Shown piece by piece: positions 40,010-48,966 of a stretch of 64,000 nucleotides of DNA. The stretch spans positions 62,001-126,000 of the forward strand of contig NZ_AP018795.1 in NCBI RefSeq assembly GCF_003966655.1, given 5' to 3'. Source of the DNA: Acidithiobacillus ferridurans (GTDB lineage: Bacteria > Pseudomonadota > Gammaproteobacteria > Acidithiobacillales > Acidithiobacillaceae). Each line of letters begins with the position of its first letter. The stretch's first letter is position 1. The notes beneath the pieces were generated by a model. That model was not told where the DNA came from. It worked only from the letters and a program-made list of their open reading frames with translations, and searched no databases. Made by a program: the position numbers and the translations under genes.

Positions 40010-41854
40010 ATGGCCAACGATACGTCCCTGCCCGCCAACATGGATACCCTCGTTATGGAGCGCAATGTCAGAGGATGGCAGGGGGCGTTTCGGACGAACC
40101 CGGCCTTTCATCTGATTCTGGCGTTCTTTGTGGGGATTGTCGCGGGCTTGGGTGCGGTCGTTTTCCGGCGTCTTATCGGCCTGATGCATAATGCCTTCTT
40201 CTTCGGTCAGATTTCCTCACGCTTTGATGACTTGCAGCATTCCGCAGCCAGCTTCTGGGGTTTTGGGGTGGTGCTGGTCCCCGTTCTCGGCGGGCTTGTG
40301 GTGGTCTGGCTCGTCAGAACTTTTGCGCCGGAAGCCAAGGGGCACGGCGTACCTGAAGTTATGGATGCCATTTATTATGGGAGCGGCGTTATTCGGCCCG
40401 TGGTGGTTCTGGTGAAGGCGCTCGCGTCTTCTATCAGTATCGGCAGTGGCGGATCGGTAGGACGGGAGGGGCCGATTATTCAGATCGGAGCCGCCTTCGG
40501 CTCCAGCCTGGCCCAGTGGTTGCGGTTGCAAGAATGGCAGAGACTGGGACTGATTGCGGCGGGAGCGGGCGCCGGTATTGCCGCAACATTCAACACCCCG
40601 GTGGGCGGCATATTGTTTGCGATCGAGCTTATGCTGGTGGAAGTCAGTGCACGGACCCTTGTTCCGGTCATGATCGCCACAGGTACCGCCGCCTTCGTAT
40701 CACGCCTATTTCTGGGTAATTATCCGTCGTTTATCATCTCTCAGCATATTATCGACCAGACGCTGCACCAAAGTGCCAGTGCCTATGCCGCCTATGTTCT
40801 GCTCGGTCTTTTGACGGGCGGGGCCGGTCTGCTGTTCACAAGCAGTCTGTATTGGACCGAGGATCGCTTTGAACACTGGATCAAAAATCCCTACGCACGA
40901 CATGCTGCAGGCATGCTAGGCGTGGGCTTGGTCATTTATTTCATGATCACCTTTACCGGTCATTACTACGTGGAAGGTGTGGGTTATGCGACGGTTCAGG
41001 ATATCCTCGACGGCGTCATTACGCAGCCCGGTTTTCTCCTGCTCCTGCTTTTACTGAAAATACTGACTTTTTCCGTTACGCTGGGTTCCGGTGGGTCGGG
41101 CGGTGTGTTCTCTCCCGCGTTGTATGTCGGAGCGGTGCTGGGCGGGCTATATGCCGTCATCGCCAATCATTTACTGCCGGGAATCGGGATCAGTATGACC
41201 ATCGCGGCCGCCTTGGGAATGGCCGGGATGGTCGCCGCATCTACCGGTGCCGCCGTTACTGGTGCCGTGATGATTTTTGAAATGACCAGCGACTACCACA
41301 TTATTATTCCCTTGATTATCGTCGCCTCTCTGGCCTTTGGGGTCCGTCGATTGATAACCAGGGAGACGATTTACACGCGCAAACTGATCCGCCGCGGTCA
41401 TTTCATCCCTGAGGCGCGGCACAGCAACCTCTACCTGATGCGCCCGGCTGGAGAGTTTATTGAAACCCCGCTGATCCGCGTAAAAGGTGGCCGGACGCTG
41501 GCGGATATCTCGGTGCTGCTCCATCGCGGCCGTGAAATACCACACATCCTGATCGTCGAAGGGACGCAACCCCGTGCGGTACTGACCGCCCCGCGCGTAC
41601 GTGAGCTGCTGCGACACCGACAAACCTCGACCCCCATAGAAAATCTGGCCAGCGAGGATTGGTTCAGCGTGCTCCTGGACTGCCAGCTATATGATTTGGT
41701 CGCACGGTTTCGCGACACACGTCAGGAATGCGCACTCCTCTGCCGTGTCAATCCACCAGAACATCACGAAGATGTGGTGGCCATCGTAACCGTGGAGGAT
41801 GTGTTAGCTTACGCCTCCCTGCCCGTGCGCTTACTTCGCCCTCACACAGCCTGA
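40010..41854 (+). CDS. ClC-type chloride channel/transporter with C-terminal regulatory domain
   Basis: 614 residues. The ClC core covers about residues 30-440: GHGVPEVMDAIYY, GSGGSVGREGP with the gating Glu, FNTPVGGILFAIELM, and GSGGSGGVFSPAL. The C-terminal 170 residues look like a CBS pair in diverged form. Compared with E. coli ClcA, the central chloride-binding Ser (in GSGIP) is His, and the internal proton Glu203 is Leu, so coupling to protons is uncertain. In acidophiles chloride movement is tied to reversed membrane potential and acid resistance. GGAG precedes the ATG at 40010. Followed by the b561 gene at a 16-base distance. Confidence 0.93.
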   Translation: MANDTSLPANMDTLVMERNVRGWQGAFRTNPAFHLILAFFVGIVAGLGAVVFRRLIGLMHNAFFFGQISSRFDDLQHSAASFWGFGVVLVPVLGGLVVVWLVRTFAPEAKGHGVPEVMDAIYYGSGVIRPVVVLVKALASSISIGSGGSVGREGPIIQIGAAFGSSLAQWLRLQEWQRLGLIAAGAGAGIAATFNTPVGGILFAIELMLVEVSARTLVPVMIATGTAAFVSRLFLGNYPSFIISQHIIDQTLHQSASAYAAYVLLGLLTGGAGLLFTSSLYWTEDRFEHWIKNPYARHAAGMLGVGLVIYFMITFTGHYYVEGVGYATVQDILDGVITQPGFLLLLLLLKILTFSVTLGSGGSGGVFSPALYVGAVLGGLYAVIANHLLPGIGISMTIAAALGMAGMVAASTGAAVTGAVMIFEMTSDYHIIIPLIIVASLAFGVRRLITRETIYTRKLIRRGHFIPEARHSNLYLMRPAGEFIETPLIRVKGGRTLADISVLLHRGREIPHILIVEGTQPRAVLTAPRVRELLRHRQTSTPIENLASEDWFSVLLDCQLYDLVARFRDTRQECALLCRVNPPEHHEDVVAIVTVEDVLAYASLPVRLLRPHTA

Positions 41855-42056
41855 CAAAAAGGAGACTTTCATGCAGGAAACATCATGGAATAGTGGAACG
41901 AGGTGGTTGCATATGGGATTGTCAACCACATTGACTTTTGAATTGTTCGAAGGCTTTTGGACCTCTGACCCGAATACTAGGATGTACTTCATTATTCACG
42001 AATGGGTTGGGCTTTTGGCCGCTGCCGTCCTATTGGTAGAGTGGTTATGGATTTAT

Positions 42057-43677
42057 CCTAAAAAAAGCAGTTAAGGTCCGGCAAGTGCCGGAAAAGTCCC
42101 CGGCGGTGACCATGGTGATCGCGTAATTTGCGCAACGATGTAGCTCACGAGGAGGTCCCAGGGCTGGTGTTCCAGGAACTGCTCCGCAGTCTCCCGAACT
42201 ATCCGCAACCCTCTACGGATATTCTCAATTCCGCGCTCCACCTTTTTCTGCGCGGCATGCATGGGTGTCAGAAAAAGATGAATCTGTCCAGCGTGTTTGG
42301 TGCTGCGACCTATAGCGGAGAGCAGCAATGGACGACTGGTGATGGCTTCTCTCCGTGACCCCGGAAAAGCCAGTCGGGAATACCAGCTCCACCAGTTGTA
42401 GACCAGCCCCACGGCACGCGCGGAGAGCCGACAACGGGCCAGATCACGAGTGGTGTACCCGCCCCATCCCCACTGGTTCTTGAGTTCGTCAAAACCGTTC
42501 TCCGCATCGGCCCGGTCGCGGTACAACTGCGCGATACTCAGAATGCCTTCTTGGATATCCGTCACCAGTACGGCGTATTCGTAGACCTTGGTCTGGCGAC
42601 GGTCCACGAAAGCAAATTCCAGCTGGCCTTGATGTTCCTGGGTGGCGATTAGATGGTCTTTGAGTAGGCGACGGAGAATGACTACCCGGCGGCTCTGCTG
42701 CCACCCGGCCAGTTGAATCGTGTCTTCGCGGCCTTCCCAGCCTTGTCCTGCATCCGCCCAGTCACGGCGGGTAAATTCCCGCTGTAACAGGCGCTTGACC
42801 CGGGGCGATTGACGCAATTTGAAGAGATAGGACTGCTGCCGCGCTTCCATCTCGCGGATAACCGCATCATTGCCAAAGCCACAGTCGCCACGGACCAGAT
42901 AAGGACGCTGTTCGGCACTCAGGGTGTCCAGTACGCGGTTCAGCCCCGGTTGGGCATGGTTGGAGGCCGTGGTGTTGCCGGCTGTCACTTCTACATCCAG
43001 CAATAGCCGCAGATTACCGACCCAGTACGCATGATAGGCATGGGATGGACGCCCCGGTTTGTGCGGATTGTAGCCTACTTCAGCCCCTTGCTGATGCCCG
43101 AATAACGTTTTGATGGTGGTGTCGATATCAAGAATCCAAGGCGTGTCACAGGCTGCCTTTGCGCTTTTGAACAAGTGCTTGCGCATCCATTCGGTGCCTT
43201 CGCCTTCGGGGATTTTACCCAGCGCCCGGCGCAGGGCGTCTTCGCTGACGATCTTGCTCATCCCCAGAATCTGCGGACTGACACCATCACTGCGTAATCC
43301 AGTGACATGTGCATAGCGTCGGTGACCCGCCAGTATGGAGAGATCCCAAGTGCCCAATACATCGCGCTTCTTGGGTGCGTTGGGGCTGTTATAGATCAAG
43401 GGACATTCTTCTACCCAAGCATCAAACAAACCACTGACTTTCTGAAACTCGGCAAAGAACACCAACTGGCCAAAGGGAGTGGCTGCCGATTCCTTATCCC
43501 AGGATACCTGAACACGACCGCCCATCGTATCCACAATCATGCTCTGTATAGCCTCAGGAATGGGCTTTTGGGGCCGCTTAGTGCGTTCACCCATTGGGTG
43601 AGCCTCCAACACAGGGGAAAAATCAATCCTATCAGAGGAATCCTGCCAAATCAGCAGGGGTAACTGCCGAATTTAGG
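42057..43677 (-). mobile_element. IS1380-like insertion sequence, complete, 1621 bp
   Basis: Ends are read directly: the left starts CCTAAA-AAAA-GCAGTTA and the right, in reverse complement, CCTAAA-TTCG-GCAGTTA. A 5-bp target duplication TTTAT flanks both sides (42052-42056 and 43678-43682). Length, end sequence beginning CCT and the encoded transposase fit the IS1380 family. The target gene can be rejoined exactly, so this insertion is recent. Confidence 0.9.
42071..43594 (-). CDS. IS1380-like transposase
   Basis: 507 residues filling nearly the entire element. The DDE core is recognisable: ILDIDTTIKTLFGHQQGA (first Asp, near 185), YLVRGDCGFGN (second Asp, near 255) and DRADAENGFDELKNQWG (Glu, near 385), with GYNPHKPGRPSH between. 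The ATG at 43594 has GGAGG eight bases upstream; alternative GTG/TTG starts lie slightly upstream. Intact and probably active. Confidence 0.9.
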   Translation of the reverse strand: MGERTKRPQKPIPEAIQSMIVDTMGGRVQVSWDKESAATPFGQLVFFAEFQKVSGLFDAWVEECPLIYNSPNAPKKRDVLGTWDLSILAGHRRYAHVTGLRSDGVSPQILGMSKIVSEDALRRALGKIPEGEGTEWMRKHLFKSAKAACDTPWILDIDTTIKTLFGHQQGAEVGYNPHKPGRPSHAYHAYWVGNLRLLLDVEVTAGNTTASNHAQPGLNRVLDTLSAEQRPYLVRGDCGFGNDAVIREMEARQQSYLFKLRQSPRVKRLLQREFTRRDWADAGQGWEGREDTIQLAGWQQSRRVVILRRLLKDHLIATQEHQGQLEFAFVDRRQTKVYEYAVLVTDIQEGILSIAQLYRDRADAENGFDELKNQWGWGGYTTRDLARCRLSARAVGLVYNWWSWYSRLAFPGSRREAITSRPLLLSAIGRSTKHAGQIHLFLTPMHAAQKKVERGIENIRRGLRIVRETAEQFLEHQPWDLLVSYIVAQITRSPWSPPGTFPALAGP

Positions 43678-44274
43678 TTTATGCGGATGGGCAGTCGTCC
43701 ATTCTTTTCCCATGGAACGCTAACGGGTTATCCATGATAAAAGCGGACATGACCACCCTATTTAAAGGGAGGCTGCCGCAGGCAGGACGCACCGTTGGTT
43801 TGCCTGGTTTCTGGCATGGTATTGGGATACTTACCATGACCGCATTAGCCATTACCGGTGTGCTTATTTTCCTCGTAATACCCGGTGGGCGCGGCGCATC
43901 CTCGTCCCCTGCTGGAGCCGCTGCTTTTACCACGCTTTCTGGCATCCATAGATACATTTCTTATATGGCATGGGTTTATTGGATTGGTCACGTTTCAGCA
44001 GCTATTCTCCATCAAGTAAAGGGTGATCCTGTCTTTCGTGCAATTTTTATTGGTACAATAAAGGCTGCAAATGATAGGCGTTAGCTGGTCCCATGGGGAC
44101 TGGATCTACCCACTCGATCTGACGATGGACCCGATATTTGTTAAATTTTTAGTGCGGAAGTGGCGTTTCAGCTTGCAATTCTTGATGTATTTTATTGGAG
44201 AACCATTTGTGATGCTTCGTTGTCTTAGGCTTTGAGTTAATTTTGTTTCCAACAAACATATAAGGAGAACAAGT

Positions 44275-45666
44275 ATGGCCGCAGTGCAAAACGTGCTGGA
44301 GCGACGGGAACGTCGCTCTATTTTCGCCTTGGCCGGGATTTTCGGTCTGCGTCTTTTAGGTTTGTTCCTGGTATTACCGGTCTTCTCTGTCTATGCCCAT
44401 GGATTGCATGGGGCTATGGAGCATCCGGCCCTTATCGGCATCGCCTTGGGCGCCTACGGTTTGACCCAGGCGATGTTCCAGATTCCCTTTGGCAAACTGT
44501 CCGATAAATGGGGGCGGAAACCAGTCATCGCCGCTGGATTGGTAATCTTCGCTATTGGCAGCGTCATCGCCGCCCAGGCCACCAGTATTGAATGGCTGCT
44601 GGTAGGGCGCATCGTTCAGGGAGCCGGAGCGGTGGCCGCCGCCATCATCGCATTGACCGCCGACCTGGTGCGTGAGGAGCGCTGGACGAAGGCCATGGCC
44701 ATCATCGGCATCACCATTGGCATAAGTTTCAGTGTTTCGTTGGTGCTTTCCGCGCCGTTGGCGCATTGGATTGGCGTGCAGGGGATTTTCTGGGTGACAG
44801 CGGCGCTCTCCATTCTTGCCATCGGTGTTTTGTATAAGGTAATACCGGAAGTCCCGGCACGCTTTCACCGCGACGCTGAGATGAATCCGGCAGTCCTTGG
44901 AACCGTGTTGCGGGATCCGAATTTATTGCGTCTGAATTACGGCATCTTTGCCCTGCACACCGGGCTGACCGCTATTTTTGTGGTCTTGCCCCTGGTTCTG
45001 GTGGATTCCCATCATCCACTCTTATCTCAGGCCGACCAGTGGATGCTGTATTTACCGGTGATGTTGCTTTCCTTCGTGGCTATGGTGCCTTTCATCATCG
45101 TGGGCGAGGCCAAACGCAAGCTCAAGGAAGTATTTGTCCTGGCCGTTGCCATTCTCGTGGCTTCCGTAGTCTGGATGGCGCTCTCCGGCCATAATATTTG
45201 GTCTATCGCCATCGCCCTTTTTCTGTTCTTTGTGGGTTTCAATATCCTCGAAGCGAGTTTGCCTTCCCTAGTCGCCAAGTTTTCACACCCCGGAGCCAAG
45301 GGGACCGCGACGGGAGTCTATACGACTGCTGAATTCTTCGGGGCCTTTTGTGGCGGGCTCCTCGGAGGTTTGCTCTATTTGCCAGGTCAGCGCAACTACA
45401 GTGACGTCTTCTGGGCGGTTGCCGTTATTTACCTGATTTGGCTGGTGGTTGCCTTGACCATGCGATCTCCGCGTTATGTGGCGACGCGGATATTTCCATT
45501 ACCCGATGGTGATAGGGATATTGACGGCCTGACACAGCGACTCCTGCAGTTGCCGGGTGTGGCGGAGGTGGCCGTATTCCCGGATGAAGGGGCGGTATAT
45601 TGCAAGGTGGAAAGCAAAGTCTATGACGAGGAGCGTTTGCGCGCGATCATCACAGCTACGACTTGA
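44275..45666 (+). CDS. YajR-like MFS transporter with C-terminal ferredoxin-like domain
   Basis: 463 residues. Twelve helices of the major facilitator type, with the motif A form GKLSDKWGRKPVI after helix 2, then a soluble domain of about 65 residues (from FPLPDGDRDIDGL to the end) with a beta-alpha-beta-beta-alpha-beta pattern. E. coli YajR has the same layout, a YAM domain after helix 12. Drug or proton-coupled export is likely; substrate unknown. AAGGAG is seven bases before the ATG. A strong hairpin follows the stop. Confidence 0.88.
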   Translation: MAAVQNVLERRERRSIFALAGIFGLRLLGLFLVLPVFSVYAHGLHGAMEHPALIGIALGAYGLTQAMFQIPFGKLSDKWGRKPVIAAGLVIFAIGSVIAAQATSIEWLLVGRIVQGAGAVAAAIIALTADLVREERWTKAMAIIGITIGISFSVSLVLSAPLAHWIGVQGIFWVTAALSILAIGVLYKVIPEVPARFHRDAEMNPAVLGTVLRDPNLLRLNYGIFALHTGLTAIFVVLPLVLVDSHHPLLSQADQWMLYLPVMLLSFVAMVPFIIVGEAKRKLKEVFVLAVAILVASVVWMALSGHNIWSIAIALFLFFVGFNILEASLPSLVAKFSHPGAKGTATGVYTTAEFFGAFCGGLLGGLLYLPGQRNYSDVFWAVAVIYLIWLVVALTMRSPRYVATRIFPLPDGDRDIDGLTQRLLQLPGVAEVAVFPDEGAVYCKVESKVYDEERLRAIITATT

Positions 45667-45681
45667 ACAGGCTGTAACAAC

Positions 45682-45705
45682 GGGTGGCGTGGATTGACGC
45701 CACCC
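45682..45705 (+). terminator. Hairpin after the YajR-like gene
   Basis: GGGTGGCGT and ACGCCACCC form a perfect 9-bp stem with a GGATTG loop, 16 bases after the stop codon. AACAGG and CCTGTT outside it can pair as well. No T tract follows, so it may act as a weak or factor-assisted terminator or protect the mRNA end. Confidence 0.55.
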
Positions 45706-45738
45706 TGTACCTGTTATGGTCAAAGATGGGGGGTGATC

Positions 45739-46077
45739 ATGGAATCAGAGGCAAAAACGGTAGAACCAAAAGACCATGTGAGCGGTGATAATCTGGAAAA
45801 ACTCTCTCACCGGATGACGAGAGTCACTGAAGAGGCTGAGCTGACATTGGCCGAAACAACAAAGGCTGTGGTTTCCTTGACCGCTGTGATGGAACTCATT
45901 CGCTCTCAGGCGGCAAATGTGGAAAAAATGGCCGAAGAAGTCAGTGAATTGGCAGGCATGGCACAAAAACGGGCAGAATCGGCCAGAACATTTAGCATGC
46001 TCGCCACGATTTCGAGTACGATCTGCACCGGTCTTGCTGTGATCTTGCTGGTCCTGCTGATCCAGGTTAAAGGCTAG
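45739..46077 (+). CDS. Small tail-anchored-like membrane protein (unknown)
   Basis: 112 residues. The first 85 are charged, with heptad-like spacing of Leu, Val and Ala, consistent with a coiled coil; one hydrophobic helix (TISSTICTGLAVILLVLLI) lies at the end followed by only QVKG. I do not recognise a family. A run of G lies five bases before the ATG at 45739. The general plan resembles the next small gene, but the sequences are not obviously related. It lies between a transporter and a ClC gene. Confidence 0.65.
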   Translation: MESEAKTVEPKDHVSGDNLEKLSHRMTRVTEEAELTLAETTKAVVSLTAVMELIRSQAANVEKMAEEVSELAGMAQKRAESARTFSMLATISSTICTGLAVILLVLLIQVKG

Positions 46078-46187
46078 GTAAATGCCAAAAGCGGCAATAA
46101 ATCCGCCCAAACCACCTGCGGCAACAGATTGAAACGCTGGATAAATAGGGGCCTCGTTATGAGTGATATGGAAAGGGAGCAGTCATC

Positions 46188-46520
46188 ATGAGCGTCAAAG
46201 AATCGTCAATTCCGCAGCAGTCTATTGCATTAGAGGTAGATGTTATAGCGCAGAGGCTACCTCCTTTGGCGAAATCAATGATGAAGCATGTGGCAAATGC
46301 CAGCCACCCTATGGCGGAAGCCGCCCTGATTATGAATGACATAAAATCTCAGCTATATTCCATAAATACCGCGCTGAAATTAGTTAAACCCGTGGCGAGG
46401 GTGGTGGTAAAAGCGACCAAACAAAGTCAGACTTGGAGCCTTGCCGCAGTTGTGGCCGCCAAGATTAGTGTGACAGTCATGCTATTTGTTTTTATTTTTT
46501 TAGGGTTCCTGCTGTTTTAG
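46188..46520 (+). CDS. Small single-span membrane protein (unknown)
   Basis: 110 residues, mainly helical N-terminal part with a basic stretch (KPVARVVVKATKQSQ) before one C-terminal membrane helix ending in Phe. GGGAG lies eight bases before the ATG. No family recognised. It precedes the second ClC gene by about 150 bases, which contain no other gene. Confidence 0.6.
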   Translation: MSVKESSIPQQSIALEVDVIAQRLPPLAKSMMKHVANASHPMAEAALIMNDIKSQLYSINTALKLVKPVARVVVKATKQSQTWSLAAVVAAKISVTVMLFVFIFLGFLLF

Positions 46521-46668
46521 CAGTTTTCCCGGAAATGCTAATGATATTGCTGTCAGTGCATACAGCACGGCAGCCGAAGGCGAACTATCGCAGGTGCAAC
46601 CAGGAAAAAATAGAGTTCTCTCTAAATGCAGACAATGATCTTGTAGTGCCATTGCTAAAAGGATAATT

Positions 46669-48549
46669 ATGACGGCAGATCGGTCGCGAATAGGTGTCAG
46701 GACCTACGTCGACAGCCTCAAGAGACTATTCGGTGGGTTTTTTGGCAACGGCTCCATCGGCGAACTAAGGTCGTGGCTTCTGAGCCACAATCCCATCATG
46801 CAGTTTTTCATGGCTCTTTTCGTCGGGATCGTGGCTGGAATAGGAGCGGTCGCCTTCCGGCGCCTGATCGCTTTCTTTCATAACCTGTTTTTTTTCGGTC
46901 GAATTTCCTTCGTCTATAATTCACTTGAGCACACGGCCACTAGTGTATGGGGACCATTCATCATTCTGGCACCGGCCTTGGGAGGACTATGTGTAGCCTG
47001 GATGATCCAGAAGTTTGCTCCGGAAGCCAAGGGGCACGGCGTACCGGAGGTAATGGACGCCATATATTACAAGAGAGGCCTAATGCGCCCTCAGGTCGTG
47101 CTGATTAAAGCCGTTGCCTCGGCACTGAATATCGGCTCGGGCGGTTCGGTTGGGCGCGAAGGTCCCATCATTCAGATGGGCGCAGCCTTCGCTGCCAACT
47201 TGGCAAGCTGGTTGCGCCTGGAGGAATGGCAGCGTTATGCCCTGATCGCTGCCGGGGCAGGTGGCGGGATCGCTGCCACATTCAACACCCCTATCGGCGG
47301 GGTGCTGTTCGCTGTCGAGCTTATGCTTCCAGAGATTAGTGCCCGCACCCTGGTGCCGGTTATGATAGCGACTGGAACAGCGACTTATATCAGCCGTATT
47401 TTTCTCGGTCACCACCCCTCCTTCATCATCCCCACCCTGCACATTGCTGCGACCGCCCAAACATCACCCACAGCTTTCGCTGCCTACCTCTTGCTTGGGA
47501 TAGTGATCGGACTGGCGGCGTGGGTATTCATGCGTTCGATCTATCTTTTCGAGGATATATTCAACGCAGTTCCGGGTAACTATTACACCCGCCATGTACT
47601 CGGTATGCTTCTGGTTGGAGTAACCATATATCTGCTTGAGCGCTTCACCGGTCATTACTACGTAGAGGGTGTGGGCTATGCTGCCGTGCAACAGGTGCTT
47701 ACCGGACAGCTCCTGTTGCCGGGCCTGTTGCTGATCCTGGCCCTGCTCAAGCTTATGGTTACCGCACTGACCCTGGGATCAGGTGGTTCGGGAGGGATTT
47801 TTTCACCGTCATTGTTCATTGGAGCGACCGTCGGCGGCGCTTTCGTGGTACTTGCACATCTGCTATTCCCCGCACTCAGCCTCAACATCACCACCGCAGC
47901 AGCGCTGGGTATGGCCGGTATGGTCGGCGCCGGAACCGGCGCCGCATTAACGGGTGCAGTGATGATTTTTGAAATGACAAGAGACTATAACATCATGATA
48001 CCCCTGATTGTTGTTGTCTCTGTGTCCTATGGAGTGCGTCGGCTAATCACCCCCGATACCATATATACGATCAAGCTCATTCGCCGCGGCCACTCCATTC
48101 CAGAGAGTCGGCAAAGCAATCTTTATCTTTCTCTCCAAGCAGCCAGTTTCATCCGAATCCCGTTTGTACGACTTTCCGCTGATGCAGACTGGTCGTCACT
48201 CCTGAACCGCCACAGATTCAGACAACAAGCTCATGTGCTGATTGAAGAGTGTGGGCATATCGTAGGCGTGATTCCGGCCGAGAAGCTTGCCGCCCATCGA
48301 CGCTGTGGCGCTGGTGTTGGTGCCTTGGCTGGGGAGGTACGTCGTGATCTGTGCCTGATCGATGATCAATCGCTGTTGGTCGACTTACTGGCGAAAATGC
48401 GTGATGACGGCTGCGAAATATTTGTCCTCAGTCGCAACAAGAGCGCAGATCCCACCGATGTCACCGATATCCTGACCTGGAACGATATCGTTCGTGAAGG
48501 CTGCCTGCCAGAGAATCTGCACCCAACTGTAGTACCAAAGACTACCTGA
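46669..48549 (+). CDS. ClC-type chloride channel/transporter, second paralogue
   Basis: 626 residues, clearly a paralogue of the protein at 40 kb over its full length, with the shared segments GHGVPEVMDAIYY, GSGGSVGREGPIIQ, FNTPIGGVLFAVELML, FTGHYYVEGVGYA and GSGGSGGIFSP. An extra N-terminal stretch of about 35 residues is present. It has the same substitutions as the first copy: His in place of the central Ser and Leu in place of internal Glu203. The C-terminal regulatory region is more diverged. AAGGA precedes the ATG. Confidence 0.93.
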   Translation: MTADRSRIGVRTYVDSLKRLFGGFFGNGSIGELRSWLLSHNPIMQFFMALFVGIVAGIGAVAFRRLIAFFHNLFFFGRISFVYNSLEHTATSVWGPFIILAPALGGLCVAWMIQKFAPEAKGHGVPEVMDAIYYKRGLMRPQVVLIKAVASALNIGSGGSVGREGPIIQMGAAFAANLASWLRLEEWQRYALIAAGAGGGIAATFNTPIGGVLFAVELMLPEISARTLVPVMIATGTATYISRIFLGHHPSFIIPTLHIAATAQTSPTAFAAYLLLGIVIGLAAWVFMRSIYLFEDIFNAVPGNYYTRHVLGMLLVGVTIYLLERFTGHYYVEGVGYAAVQQVLTGQLLLPGLLLILALLKLMVTALTLGSGGSGGIFSPSLFIGATVGGAFVVLAHLLFPALSLNITTAAALGMAGMVGAGTGAALTGAVMIFEMTRDYNIMIPLIVVVSVSYGVRRLITPDTIYTIKLIRRGHSIPESRQSNLYLSLQAASFIRIPFVRLSADADWSSLLNRHRFRQQAHVLIEECGHIVGVIPAEKLAAHRRCGAGVGALAGEVRRDLCLIDDQSLLVDLLAKMRDDGCEIFVLSRNKSADPTDVTDILTWNDIVREGCLPENLHPTVVPKTT

Positions 48550-48966
48550 TGGCACTTTCATCATTTCTGCTCAAGCGCTTACCCAGACAACGAAGCAGGG
48601 TCCAACCGGCCCCCGGCGGCAGCCTGGGTTGTGGACGGCAAGCTGCGACGTGTCGCGTCTGGTCGTTACGCAGTATCGAGCCGTCCACAAGGCTGTGGAG
48701 TTTATGGGTAAGGCGGTGTCTCGGTATCTTATGTCTTGGAACCAGCCGTACAGGTTGGTACCCTTCGGTTGATCTCCGGAGCGAGGCAAGATAGATTCTT
48801 AGCAGCCTAAGGACTTGATCCTGTACGACAGATTAATCACTTGCCTCACCTTTGCCACCAGTTCGGACGGTATCCGAGGCCTGTTTAGCGCATGAGCCTG
48901 TACAGATAAGGTTGAACCGGCATTGCCCCTTGAGATCGACATCATTTCTTATGATTGGAGGCGGTT
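48550..48966. other. Non-coding stretch before the IS110 transposase
   Basis: No complete gene is seen. At 48665-48685 it carries GTTACGCAGTA-N-CGAGCCGTC, a near copy of 52363-52383. A plus frame through it reads VVTQYRAVHKAVEFMGKAV, which looks like a protein end but matches no family I know. TCGGA-CGGTA-TCCGA at 48863-48877 is a small perfect hairpin. The 3' portion (about 48750-48966) is probably the left end of the IS110 element, which in this family can encode a structured guide RNA. Confidence 0.45.

Larger units (their letters stand above)
41871..44084 (+). pseudogene. Cytochrome b561-type protein, interrupted by an IS element
   Basis: The 5' part (41871-42056, 62 codons) and 3' part (43683-44084) join in frame when the inserted element and one TTTAT copy are removed: the reading passes LLVEWLWIY directly into ADGQSSILFPWN. 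The restored protein has 195 residues and four hydrophobic segments with His at RWLHMG, FIIHEWVG, GFWHGIG and SGIHRY/WIGHVS/ILHQVK, fitting heme-b561 membrane proteins. AAGGAG precedes the ATG. In its present state translation would end seven codons into the insertion. Redox partner is unknown. Confidence 0.85.
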
